Shown here: piece by piece, positions 52,045 to 60,230 of the stretch
Layout: each line of letters opens with the position of its first letter
Numbering within the stretch: position 1 is the stretch's first letter
Assembly: GCA_022784465.1 (NCBI GenBank)
Contig: JALFUR010000012.1
Location: forward strand, 1 to 64,000
From: Christensenella sp.
GTDB lineage: Bacteria; Bacillota; Clostridia; Christensenellales; UBA3700
DNA length: 64,000 bases
Direction of reading: 5' to 3'
Position numbers and translations under genes: made by a program
The notes under the pieces: model-generated
Told to the model about the DNA's origin: nothing
What the model saw: only the letters and a program-made list of their open reading frames with translations
Databases searched by the model: none

Positions 52045-52052
52045 GCAATTTT

Positions 52053-52082
52053 ATTATATGCATCTTATGCTTTTTTTGTCAA
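52053..52082 (-). promoter_or_regulatory. Promoter of the antiporter gene
   Basis: A perfect TTGACA (52077-52082), an 18-nt spacer and TATAAT (52053-52058) on the minus strand, directly before the Mn2+ aptamer. Confidence 0.8.
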
Positions 52083-52087
52083 ACTAT

Positions 52088-52124
52088 CAGCCTTAGTGTT
52101 TTTTCGCTAAGGCTGAGTTTTTTT
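52088..52124. terminator. Hairpin after the NhaC-family gene
   Basis: CAGCCTTAG and CTAAGGCTG form a 9-bp stem. It lies just after the minus-strand carrier gene, but the long T run (52117-52124) is on the plus strand side, so by sequence it is a better plus-strand terminator. Confidence 0.6.
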
Positions 52125-52127
52125 GAA

Positions 52128-53714
52128 TTATTTTGTAGCCTCTTCTACAACTTCTTTCTTATTTTTTTTATTAATATAATTAATAACAAGAATTGTTGCT
52201 GCAAATAGAACTGCTCCTATTGCAAGTGTTACTAATACAATTACTCCATATGAAGCTGAATTAGCAATAAATCCACATGCTAAGTATGAGATAAATGCAA
52301 TAATTGCTACCATTGTCGCATAAGGCAATTGTGTTTTAACGTGATCGATATGGTTACATTGAGCTCCAGAAGAAGCCAAGATAGTTGTATCTGAAATTGG
52401 AGATACATGGTCACCATATACAGCTCCTGCTAGTATTGCAGATACTGTTAAAAGTGTTAAAGCATTAGCTTCTGTTCCAAGTATTGCTGTTGATATAGGT
52501 ATTAAAATACCAAATGTACCCCAGCTTGTACCTGTAGCAAAAGCAATAAGACCTGCTAGTACAAAGAATACTGCTGGGAATAATCCATGCGCCATACTGT
52601 CTGCTGTAATGTGTGCTTGAACAAATCCCTTTGCATCTAATGCTCCACCTTTAGCACCCATAATTCCACTTAAAGTCCAAGCTAGAGTTAAAATCAAAAT
52701 AGCAGGAACCATTGACTTAAATCCTTGTGGAATAGATTCCATCATTTCTTTAAATGAAACCGCTTTTGTAATGGCATAGAATATCATGGTAAATATTACT
52801 GTCAAAGTTGAGCCAATAGACAAACTTATACCAGCATCACAATTTGAAATCGCCTCAATAACATTTGAACTTTGAAGTTCTGTTCCTAAATGTCCTGTAT
52901 CCCAATTATAGAAATATCCAACATAAATCATTGATGCTACACAAGCAACGATTAAAAATACAATTGGAGCAACTAAATACATTACCTTTCCTTTTGCAGA
53001 AGAAACGTTATTTGGTGCATCTTCTGTAGGCAAATCTGTTTCACCAGCTAGCAAATCCCCTGTTTGCATTGCAATGTTTTCATTCTTTTTCATTTTAAAG
53101 AAGTCAAATTTTGTAAAGCATACAACAGCTACCATAGCAAGTGTTAACAATGCATATAAATTTAGCGGTATTGTCTTAATAAATACAATTAAGCCATCTC
53201 CCTCAAGTTCTCCTGATACTGCTGCAGCCCAACTCGAGATAGGAGCAATAATACAAATAGGCGCTGCTGTTGAGTCAATAAGATATGCAAGCTTTGATCT
53301 AGATACCTTATATTTATCTGTTAATGGTCTCATTACATTGCCTACTGTTAAGCAGTTAAAATAGTCATCAACGAAAATTAAACATCCTAAAGCTGCTGTT
53401 GCGCCTAGTGCTCCTTTTCTAGAAGTAATTTTCTTTGACGCCCACTCTCCGTAAGCAGATGAACCACCGGACTTAGTCATTAAAATAACTAAAATACCAA
53501 GCATAACTAAAAATACAACAATAGTTGCATTTCCGCCTAGTTTTTCAGCCATGATAGTAAATAATTCTCCAAGTGCTTGTATTGGGTTACCCTTTGCCAA
53601 GAACATTGCTCCAACAAATATTCCGGCAAATAAACTCAAATATACTTGCTTTGTGATAAGCGCTAATAAAATAGCGATAATTGCGGGCACGAACGCCCAA
53701 AATGTTGCCTCCAT
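52128..53714 (-). CDS. NhaC-family transporter, likely lysine carrier
   Basis: A 528-residue protein with about 12 membrane segments, of the NhaC Na+/H+ antiporter superfamily. Family marks include GCLIFVDDYFNCLTVG, APISSWAAAVSG, FATGTSWGTFGI and YGDHVSPISDTTIL. The start ATGGAGGCA at 53714 follows GGAGGAGG; the longer frame upstream runs through the riboswitch platform and is rejected. A lysine riboswitch controls it. NhaC relatives under such control have been proposed as lysine transporters (LysW), so lysine uptake is more likely than pH control here. Confidence 0.88.
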   Translation of the reverse strand: MEATFWAFVPAIIAILLALITKQVYLSLFAGIFVGAMFLAKGNPIQALGELFTIMAEKLGGNATIVVFLVMLGILVILMTKSGGSSAYGEWASKKITSRKGALGATAALGCLIFVDDYFNCLTVGNVMRPLTDKYKVSRSKLAYLIDSTAAPICIIAPISSWAAAVSGELEGDGLIVFIKTIPLNLYALLTLAMVAVVCFTKFDFFKMKKNENIAMQTGDLLAGETDLPTEDAPNNVSSAKGKVMYLVAPIVFLIVACVASMIYVGYFYNWDTGHLGTELQSSNVIEAISNCDAGISLSIGSTLTVIFTMIFYAITKAVSFKEMMESIPQGFKSMVPAILILTLAWTLSGIMGAKGGALDAKGFVQAHITADSMAHGLFPAVFFVLAGLIAFATGTSWGTFGILIPISTAILGTEANALTLLTVSAILAGAVYGDHVSPISDTTILASSGAQCNHIDHVKTQLPYATMVAIIAFISYLACGFIANSASYGVIVLVTLAIGAVLFAATILVINYINKKNKKEVVEEATK

Positions 53715-53725
53715 AATCCTCCTCC

Positions 53726-53759
53726 AAAAAATAAAGCGATATTGACTTAACAATACCGC
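53726..53759 (-). terminator. Terminator of the lysine riboswitch
   Basis: On the minus strand GCGGTATTG/CAATATCGC with a 7-nt loop is followed by TTTATTTTTT, then directly by the ribosome site of the carrier gene. Confidence 0.8.
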
Positions 53760-53776
53760 ACCTTTGCATAGATATT

Positions 53777-53930
53777 GATAGCTCTTCACATATGGTGACA
53801 GACAAATGCATATTTTACATTTATCCAGCCAATTGATTTATCGGTTCCTCAATCGCTTCGGCCATATTTCCTTTCCCTGTCATCTTCATCCGACTAAATA
53901 ACAATTACTTATAAATACAGCGCCTCTATC
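53777..53930 (-). promoter_or_regulatory. Lysine riboswitch (L-box)
   Basis: The L-box core is present in order on the minus strand: GATAGAGGCGC, an AAGTA stretch, ACAGGGAAAGG, GCCGAAGCG, GGCTGG, TGTCTGTCA and the closing GAGCTATC. P1 pairs GATAG with CTATC. Bound lysine should let the downstream terminator form and reduce transporter synthesis. Confidence 0.93.
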
Positions 53931-53937
53931 TAGATTC

Positions 53938-53966
53938 ATATTAACACTGATATCTATTGATGTCAA
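53938..53966 (-). promoter_or_regulatory. Promoter of the lysine-riboswitch transcript
   Basis: TTGACA (53961-53966), a 17-nt spacer and TAATAT (53938-53943) on the minus strand. Its -35 overlaps by two bases the -35 of the divergent pseudouridine synthase promoter. Confidence 0.8.
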
Positions 53967-53985
53967 TAAATAGAATTGCTATAAT
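53957..53985 (+). promoter_or_regulatory. Promoter of the pseudouridine synthase gene, leaderless
   Basis: TTGATG (53957-53962), a 17-nt spacer and a perfect TATAAT (53980-53985). Only six bases separate the -10 box from the ATG, so the transcript should begin at or next to the start codon. Confidence 0.75.
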
Positions 53986-53991
53986 TTATAC

Positions 53992-54909
53992 ATGCAAAAA
54001 ATTACATATACATCCGATAAAAATGATAGATTAGATAGCTGTTTACAAAATAGATATCCTTCTTTATCCTTCGGAAAAATATGTAAATACAACAAAGAAA
54101 ATAAGATTAAAGTAAATGGCAAAAAACAGCCTTTATCATATAGATTGCAAAATAATGATGAAATCACTCTTTTTATTAATGATTTACCGGATTCTACTGC
54201 GCCACTATACAAATTTGCTAAAAATGAATTATCTATACAATATGAAGATGAAAACATATTAATAGTTAATAAGCCTCAAGGCCTAATTTGTGTAGATAAC
54301 AACAATACAATTGCTGACACTTTAATAAATAGGGTTTTAAACTATTTAAATTACGACTCATCTTTTGCATTTACTCCTGCCCTATGTCATAGACTAGATA
54401 CAGGAACAGAAGGACTAGTTATTATCGCAAAAACAAAGCCGTCATATGATGAAATTACAAATTTAATAAAAGCTCATAAAATCATAAAAGAATATAGATG
54501 TATTACTTTTGGTATTCCTGAAAAAGAACATGATATATTAAACACTTATTTGAAAAAAGATTCAAAATCTGGATTTGTTAAATCTTATTCAAATCCTATT
54601 CAAGGATCATTAAATGCAATTTCTGAATATAACGTAATTGCAACAAGAAATACATACGCTTTAGTTAATGTAAAATTGTTCACTGGAAGAACACATCAAA
54701 TAAGAGTCCATCTAAGCTCTATAAATTGTCCAATCATTGGAGATACAAAATACGGAAACATTAAACAAAACAACTTACTAAAGTTGTCTAGACAATGTTT
54801 AGTAGCATATAAAATTACTTTCCCTAACCTTTTAATAAACAAAAATCTCTCTAAAAAAACCATCGAACTATCTACAAATAACATAGAACAATTATTCAGC
54901 AAACTATAA
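53992..54909 (+). CDS. RluA/RluD-family pseudouridine synthase
   Basis: A 305-residue RNA pseudouridine synthase. The N-terminal S4 domain (about 12-60: DKNDRLDSCLQNRYP, KICKYNKENKIKVNGKK) binds RNA. The catalytic domain has VNKPQGLICVD and the active Asp in CHRLDTGTEGLVI. The C-terminal part shows FTGRTHQIRVHL and GDTKYG. The target is probably 23S rRNA, but the site is not predictable. It has no ribosome site and is probably leaderless. Confidence 0.93.
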   Translation: MQKITYTSDKNDRLDSCLQNRYPSLSFGKICKYNKENKIKVNGKKQPLSYRLQNNDEITLFINDLPDSTAPLYKFAKNELSIQYEDENILIVNKPQGLICVDNNNTIADTLINRVLNYLNYDSSFAFTPALCHRLDTGTEGLVIIAKTKPSYDEITNLIKAHKIIKEYRCITFGIPEKEHDILNTYLKKDSKSGFVKSYSNPIQGSLNAISEYNVIATRNTYALVNVKLFTGRTHQIRVHLSSINCPIIGDTKYGNIKQNNLLKLSRQCLVAYKITFPNLLINKNLSKKTIELSTNNIEQLFSKL

Positions 54910-55054
54910 ATTATTTTTCTCTAAATCAATCAATTGCATTAATCAATACTTCTTTAAACAATATTTTTTTTAAAAAAAATTCACCCTTTAAATACTTAAT
55001 TTTATATGGTATAATGTCACATGCGTGAAAAAATACTATTTATAGAGGTTGATT

Positions 55055-56422
55055 ATGATGTATGATGTTGCAATAATAGGCGGTGGAATTGGCGGATTAA
55101 TGGCTGCCTATAGATTGATAAAAGAAAAACCTAATTTGTCTGTTGTCGTAATAGACAAAGGAAGAGCTTTAGACAAGAGAAAGTGTCCTCTTTCAAATCA
55201 TTTGGTAGATAAATGTATCAAATGCAAGCAATGCGCAATTATGGAAGGCATTGGAGGCGCTGGAGCTTTTTCAGACGGAAAATTTAATATTACAACAGAA
55301 TATGGTGGTTGGTTACAAGAATATCTTGGAGATGATGTAACCATGAAATATATCAATCAAGTATCTCAAATTCTTAACGAGTTTGGTGCAACTCAAAAGG
55401 AATATTATCCAAATGATGAGATCAAACTTGAATGTTTAAAACATGACCTTCACTTGCTTCAAGCTACAGTTAAACATTTAGGAACAGACGGAAACTTTAA
55501 AGTTATGTCTAACCTAATGGACTTTTTAAATAAAAACATTACTGTCATAACTGAAGATGCAGTAAAAGATGTCATCATCTCTGAAAAGAAAATAATATGC
55601 GATAAATCAGAAGATATTACTTATAAAGATTTAATCATTGCTGTAGGAAGAAGCGGTTCAGAATGGTTTGAAGATTGGTGCTCAAGAAATAATTTGCCTG
55701 TTACAAATAACCAAGTAGATATTGGTGTTCGTGTTGAATTACCTAGAATTATCTTTGCAGACATGTCAAAGAAAATTTATGAACCAAAAATTGTATACAG
55801 AACACCTTCTCATGGAGATACAACCAGAACCTTCTGTTTTAATGATGGCGGTGAAGTTGTTATTGAAAACAACGATGGCTTACTAACAGTTAACGGACAC
55901 GCTAATTCTAATCCAGAATTAAAAACAAAGAATTCAAACTTTGCAATTCTTGCTACACAAAGATTTACTCAACCATTCAATAAACCTATTGCTTATGCTA
56001 AACATATTTGTAAACTTGCAAATATGACTGCAGGCGGCGGCGTTATAGTTCAAAGATTTGGAGATTTAGTTGCAGGAAGAAGAACAAACGAACATAGATT
56101 ATCTCAATCTACTGTTAAGCCAACTTTAAATGCAGTTGCGGGTGATTTGTCTTTATGTATTCCAAAAAGACAATTAGATAATATCATTGATACTATCTAT
56201 GCACTTGATAAAGTTGCTCCAGGTACTGCTAACTATGACACACTGCTTTACGGAGTAGAAGCAAAATTCTATTCTATAAAGCCACAATTTATTGATGATA
56301 AATTCCAAATTCTTCCTAACATCTATGCAATTGGAGATGGAGCTGGAGTTACAAGAGGACTAGCTCAAGCTGGTGCAAATGGACTTTATGTTGCCGATGC
56401 AATATTAGACAGTATTAAATAA
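55055..56422 (+). CDS. FAD-dependent oxidoreductase (COG2509-like)
   Basis: A 455-residue flavoprotein. The dinucleotide-binding loop is IIGGGIGGLMAAYRL near the start. Next comes a cysteine cluster CPLSNHLVDKCIKCKQCAIMEGIGGAGAFSDGK, then IVAVGRSGSEWF-type and, at the end, AIGDGAGVTRGLAQAGANGL for FAD. The layout matches uncharacterised COG2509 proteins. The cysteines could hold an Fe-S cluster, but this is inference. ATG 55055 has GAGG six bases before it; an upstream TTG is rejected. A TATAAT lies at about 55010. Confidence 0.87.
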   Translation: MMYDVAIIGGGIGGLMAAYRLIKEKPNLSVVVIDKGRALDKRKCPLSNHLVDKCIKCKQCAIMEGIGGAGAFSDGKFNITTEYGGWLQEYLGDDVTMKYINQVSQILNEFGATQKEYYPNDEIKLECLKHDLHLLQATVKHLGTDGNFKVMSNLMDFLNKNITVITEDAVKDVIISEKKIICDKSEDITYKDLIIAVGRSGSEWFEDWCSRNNLPVTNNQVDIGVRVELPRIIFADMSKKIYEPKIVYRTPSHGDTTRTFCFNDGGEVVIENNDGLLTVNGHANSNPELKTKNSNFAILATQRFTQPFNKPIAYAKHICKLANMTAGGGVIVQRFGDLVAGRRTNEHRLSQSTVKPTLNAVAGDLSLCIPKRQLDNIIDTIYALDKVAPGTANYDTLLYGVEAKFYSIKPQFIDDKFQILPNIYAIGDGAGVTRGLAQAGANGLYVADAILDSIK

Positions 56423-56443
56423 ACAATTTTTCTAAACACACGT

Positions 56444-56489
56444 AAAAAAGGCTGCTAAGAAATAAACAATTCTAGCAGCCTTTATTTTT
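56444..56489. terminator. Two-way terminator
   Basis: GGCTGCTAAGAA and TTCTAGCAGCC form a stem with A and T runs on both sides, between convergent genes. Confidence 0.85.
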
Positions 56490-56502
56490 CTTAATATTAG
56501 AT

Positions 56503-57435
56503 TTAATCTTGCATTGGATGCAGATTTCTAATTTCTAGATTCTTTATGTGGTCTAAAACTGAATACCCATGTGAATCTAAATTATTACATGTAGCTTCAC
56601 TTAGACCTCTTTCTTTAACTATTTTTATAATCTTTGATGCAATTTCCTCAATAATGACTTGCTTTGTTAAAGCAAAATCTTTAGTGTTATCCGTTTCAAG
56701 CAAGAAGATAAAGTCGTTTTCTAAATCGTTTAAATATTCTAATTTACGCATCCCTCTTGCTGCCAATTTATAATATGGCGCATATTTATTGTTTAATAAA
56801 TAAATTACACTAATGGCATCTTTGACAAACTCAGCTAAAGTTAATTGCGCTGCAAGAGAATCTTTGTGCTCAATACATCTTTTGTAATTGTATTGCCCTG
56901 ACATTCCCATTTTAATCATCTTAGCGGAAATCTTTTTTAATTTAACATCCTCTGGCATTGCCAATAATTCATTTCTTATTGCGCTAAATACACCAAGATT
57001 ATCTTCAAAAACTTCTCCGTTAGTTGCAGTCGCTAACGTGTCTTCTGGAATTTGCATCCATTCTTGCCAAGAGGAAGGAGCACGAGTGTTTCCAATCAAT
57101 TTTTTATAAAAATCTTCAATAATTAAAACACCATGTCTGTTTCCGCCGCATGGATTTAATACAGATCTAGTATACCCTTCAAATTCCTTTGGAAGTTTTG
57201 CATATGCTCTTTCTAATTTAAAGCCATATTTTTCTTCGTCTTCTCTTGTAATCCAAATACAAAATCCAGGTTCAAAATCGTGATCTTGAGAAATTGAATC
57301 ATCTAAATAAAAGCACTCAGAACCTTCACCTACTAATCCAAAAGCAAGGCGATCTTTTATTTCATTAAACTGCTCATCAATCATGGGTTTTCCATGTTTA
57401 AAGAAAAAGTCTCTAGCAAGTTCAATTCCGTTCAT
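56503..57435 (-). CDS. DUF4037 protein with nucleotidyltransferase-like motif
   Basis: A 310-residue cytosolic protein of the DUF4037 type. Near the N-terminus GEGSECFYLDDSISQDHDF fits the GS-x(n)-DhD pattern of minimal nucleotidyltransferases, with acidic residues that could bind Mg2+. Conserved GNRHGVLI and APSSWQEWMQIPE stretches follow; the C-terminal half is helical. No enzyme activity is known. It overlaps the TPR gene by 14 nt and ends a three-gene unit with rubredoxin. Confidence 0.8.
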   Translation of the reverse strand: MNGIELARDFFFKHGKPMIDEQFNEIKDRLAFGLVGEGSECFYLDDSISQDHDFEPGFCIWITREDEEKYGFKLERAYAKLPKEFEGYTRSVLNPCGGNRHGVLIIEDFYKKLIGNTRAPSSWQEWMQIPEDTLATATNGEVFEDNLGVFSAIRNELLAMPEDVKLKKISAKMIKMGMSGQYNYKRCIEHKDSLAAQLTLAEFVKDAISVIYLLNNKYAPYYKLAARGMRKLEYLNDLENDFIFLLETDNTKDFALTKQVIIEEIASKIIKIVKERGLSEATCNNLDSHGYSVLDHIKNLEIRNLHPMQD

Positions 57436-58273
57436 TTTCTCTAGCCTTTTCGATTAATTTTTCTAAGTGTTCAGTTTTAGATTCATATCCAAAGAACTTA
57501 AATGCAGGAATACTCTTTGAGCAACAAAATGCATAATACCCATTTAAAGGAACATCTTTATCTGTAAAATATTCATACGCCTTATCCATACAAGAAAGAG
57601 TCTTTTGCACACAATCAGTGAAATCTGACCATTCAAAATATAGATAAGCCATATTTACAAGAGTAATTGCAGCTTCAAGCAATTTGTCTTTTGACTTTTC
57701 AGATAGACGAAGCATTATGTCTAATGCTTGTTTATATTTTTCCTCTGCAATTTCATATTCTTTAACTTCTGCATATGCTAAAGCCATATTGTTGCATAGT
57801 CCTGCCATATTATAATCATATGGATCTACATTCTTTTTATAAACTTCCGCAACTTTTTGATACCATTCAATTGCTTGTCTTGGCTTTCCAAAATGTTTAA
57901 GAGTAGTTGCTCCATTTAGATATATAGTAGCAGTTGAAACTAAACCGTCTAAATTGTGTTGCTTAACTAATTCAAATCCTCTATCTACAGACCATAATCC
58001 TTTATCTTTGTTATTGGTTCTTCTATAAAGTCCCATCATTTCACTTAAAATAGTTAATTCGCCACTGTAATCTTTTAAGCTTTCAGCCTCTTGTTGCCAA
58101 TAAGTAAGCAAATTGTCTGCTGCAGAATAATCTTCTTTAAATAAAAACTCATCTAATTTTTCAATAACGCGCGAAATAGGAATACGTCCATCTGGCTCGT
58201 CTGATTGTGGATTATAAAAATTATTTGAACAAACCTTACAGGAAGGTTCTTTATAATCTTCTGGGTTAATCAT
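57422..58273 (-). CDS. Tetratricopeptide-repeat protein
   Basis: A 283-residue protein without signal or membrane segments. After a short N-terminal part with a CxxC (SCKVCSNNFY) come helical repeats of TPR type, such as KHFGKPRQAIEWYQKVAEVYK, YNMAGLCNNMALAYAEVKEY and ITLVNMAYLYFEWSDF. It should be a binding partner, most likely of the DUF4037 protein encoded by the overlapping next gene. The start overlaps the rubredoxin stop as TAATG. Confidence 0.82.
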   Translation of the reverse strand: MINPEDYKEPSCKVCSNNFYNPQSDEPDGRIPISRVIEKLDEFLFKEDYSAADNLLTYWQQEAESLKDYSGELTILSEMMGLYRRTNNKDKGLWSVDRGFELVKQHNLDGLVSTATIYLNGATTLKHFGKPRQAIEWYQKVAEVYKKNVDPYDYNMAGLCNNMALAYAEVKEYEIAEEKYKQALDIMLRLSEKSKDKLLEAAITLVNMAYLYFEWSDFTDCVQKTLSCMDKAYEYFTDKDVPLNGYYAFCCSKSIPAFKFFGYESKTEHLEKLIEKARENERN

Positions 58274-58407
58274 TATTCCTCTGCTGTAAACTCGTCTTTA
58301 CCAACACCGCATAATGGGCAAACATAATCATCTGGAAGGTCCTCAAACTTAACGCCTTCTACTTCTTCGTCATATTCGTATCCGCATACTTCACATACAT
58401 ATTTCAT
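58273..58407 (-). CDS. Rubredoxin-like protein
   Basis: A 44-residue protein: [32 protein letters not shown]. Four cysteines in two CxxC(G) knuckles bind one iron. It lacks part of the rubredoxin middle loop, so it is short (usual 50-55). It would act as a one-electron carrier. GGAGGT precedes the ATG. First gene of the unit with the TPR and DUF4037 genes. Confidence 0.88.
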   Translation of the reverse strand: MKYVCEVCGYEYDEEVEGVKFEDLPDDYVCPLCGVGKDEFTAEE

Positions 58408-58475
58408 AAAAAATACCTCCATTTGTTTTATATATTGATTCTACCATATTTTGTATATTTTAACCTATAATTTTT

Positions 58476-58504
58476 TTGTCAAAAAATCTACCATTTGGTA
58501 CAAT
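58476..58504 (+). promoter_or_regulatory. Promoter of the GH30 gene
   Basis: TTGTCA (58476-58481), a 17-nt spacer and TACAAT (58499-58504), about 32 nt before the ATG. Confidence 0.65.
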
Positions 58505-58536
58505 TATAATATAAATATTTTAAAGGGTGAATTTTT

Positions 58537-60138
58537 ATGAAAAAAACGACAATTTTTCTAACTATTTGTATTGTTTTAATTTTATCCTGCACCATGATTA
58601 TCTCGTGCTCTAAAAACGAGACCTATTACGAAGTAAATCTAAACGCAGAAAATCTTGTTTCCATATCTGAAGGAACTGTAATGCAAACCATAAACGGTTT
58701 TGGCTCTTCTTCATGCTGGTGGTCACAGGTTGTTGGTGGCCAATCTAATGCAGACGAGATTGCCCAATATCTATATGGCAAGGATGGTGTTGCTTTAAAC
58801 ATTTATAGATATAATATAGGCGGCGGATCTCATGATATTTTAGTCTATGATAATATAGATAGAACTACTGAATCATTTTTAATTCAACCTTCTAGCTATT
58901 TAGATATGTCAACGAACGAGATTTTAAATTATGTTTCTAATCCAAACAACTATGATTTCTCAAAAGATGCCAATGCTCAAAATATGTTAAAAAAATGTTA
59001 TGACCTTGGAAATATTGACACAATAGTTTTATTTGTAAACTCTCCACATTACATTATGACAAAGAATCATAAGACTCATGGCGAAGTAGCAAATGACAAC
59101 AACTTACCAGAAGAAAACTACCAAGCATATGCTCAATATTTAATGCAAATTCTTAAATATTTTGTTGTAGATAAAGCTTATCCTATTAAATACTTAAGCC
59201 CAATTAATGAACCTCAATGGGAATGGGGCGGAGATGGTGCTTCTCAAGAAGGATGCCACTATGACCCAAAAAATGCTGCTGATTGTATAAATGTAGTATA
59301 TAACGCATTAAAACAATTTAATTCAACATATAACACAAATGTAAAACTTGATGTCTATGAGAGTGGCGGCTGGCACACTGGTAGCAAAACTATAAATGGT
59401 CAATCTGTCTCAAATTTGGATTATTTAGAAGAATTGAGAAAACTAGATTTCTTTTCAGAATTAGATCACATTTCTTTCCATTCTTATAATTCTCCAACAT
59501 CAAAAGACATGAGAATCGCTTCTAAAAATGAACTAAATCCTAACAATGACTATAATGTAGCAATAACTGAGTTTTGCCAAATGGACGGCGGCGTAGATAT
59601 GTCATTTGGCACTGCGCAATACCTTTCTTATGTTATGGCGTATGATTTTAAATATTTAAATGCACAAGAGTGGACTTGGTGGATTGGTGTTTCAAATCCA
59701 ACTACATATAACTATAACGATGGATTGTGCTATACAGATTGGTGGGACAATGAAAATATGTCAGTTGCAAAAGCAACAAGATCAATTGCTTTTGAACACT
59801 ATACTCATTTTTTAAAACCTGGAGACAAATATGTAGAAGTTAAAATTTCTAATAAAAAATCTCAATTAACAAGCCTATATAAATTGCGAAAATTCTATTC
59901 TGATGCTACTTATGACGACGATGTATATAATGTATTTACAAGAGATGATGGAACTGTCATCATTGTTTATAACAATGTAACTAATTATGATTACACATGG
60001 AATTTTTCAGATCAATATAAATCTTTTGCTTCTTACATTTCTACTTCAGCAGATTCAGTTTTAGTAGGAAACAAGGGAAATTTCACTGGAAGTTTCACAT
60101 TCCCTAAAAACAGCATTACTACTTTAGTATTGAAATAA
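58537..60138 (+). CDS. Glycoside hydrolase family 30 lipoprotein
   Basis: A 533-residue surface-anchored glycosidase. The signal ends in the lipobox IISC at about residue 24. The (beta/alpha)8 catalytic domain starts at TINGFGSSSCWW. The acid/base is Glu225 in SPINEPQWEW and the nucleophile Glu345 in AITEFCQM. A beta-sandwich typical of GH30 closes the protein. The QWEWGG...QEGCHYDP stretch resembles endo-1,6-beta-galactanase subgroups, so galactan side chains are a reasonable guess, not proof. The ribosome site is AGGGTGA. Confidence 0.88.
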   Translation: MKKTTIFLTICIVLILSCTMIISCSKNETYYEVNLNAENLVSISEGTVMQTINGFGSSSCWWSQVVGGQSNADEIAQYLYGKDGVALNIYRYNIGGGSHDILVYDNIDRTTESFLIQPSSYLDMSTNEILNYVSNPNNYDFSKDANAQNMLKKCYDLGNIDTIVLFVNSPHYIMTKNHKTHGEVANDNNLPEENYQAYAQYLMQILKYFVVDKAYPIKYLSPINEPQWEWGGDGASQEGCHYDPKNAADCINVVYNALKQFNSTYNTNVKLDVYESGGWHTGSKTINGQSVSNLDYLEELRKLDFFSELDHISFHSYNSPTSKDMRIASKNELNPNNDYNVAITEFCQMDGGVDMSFGTAQYLSYVMAYDFKYLNAQEWTWWIGVSNPTTYNYNDGLCYTDWWDNENMSVAKATRSIAFEHYTHFLKPGDKYVEVKISNKKSQLTSLYKLRKFYSDATYDDDVYNVFTRDDGTVIIVYNNVTNYDYTWNFSDQYKSFASYISTSADSVLVGNKGNFTGSFTFPKNSITTLVLK

Positions 60139-60230
60139 CGCTAGATTTTAAGGGATTTATCATATTGCTTTTTACCTATTTATTATTTATAATAATTAAG
60201 TAAATATTTAAAAAACTTTGGAGGAAAATT

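Noticed and set aside
53715-53811. Upstream extension of the NhaC-family frame and a 74-codon frame
   Set aside because: They run through the lysine riboswitch platform; GGAGGAGG directs the start at 53714.
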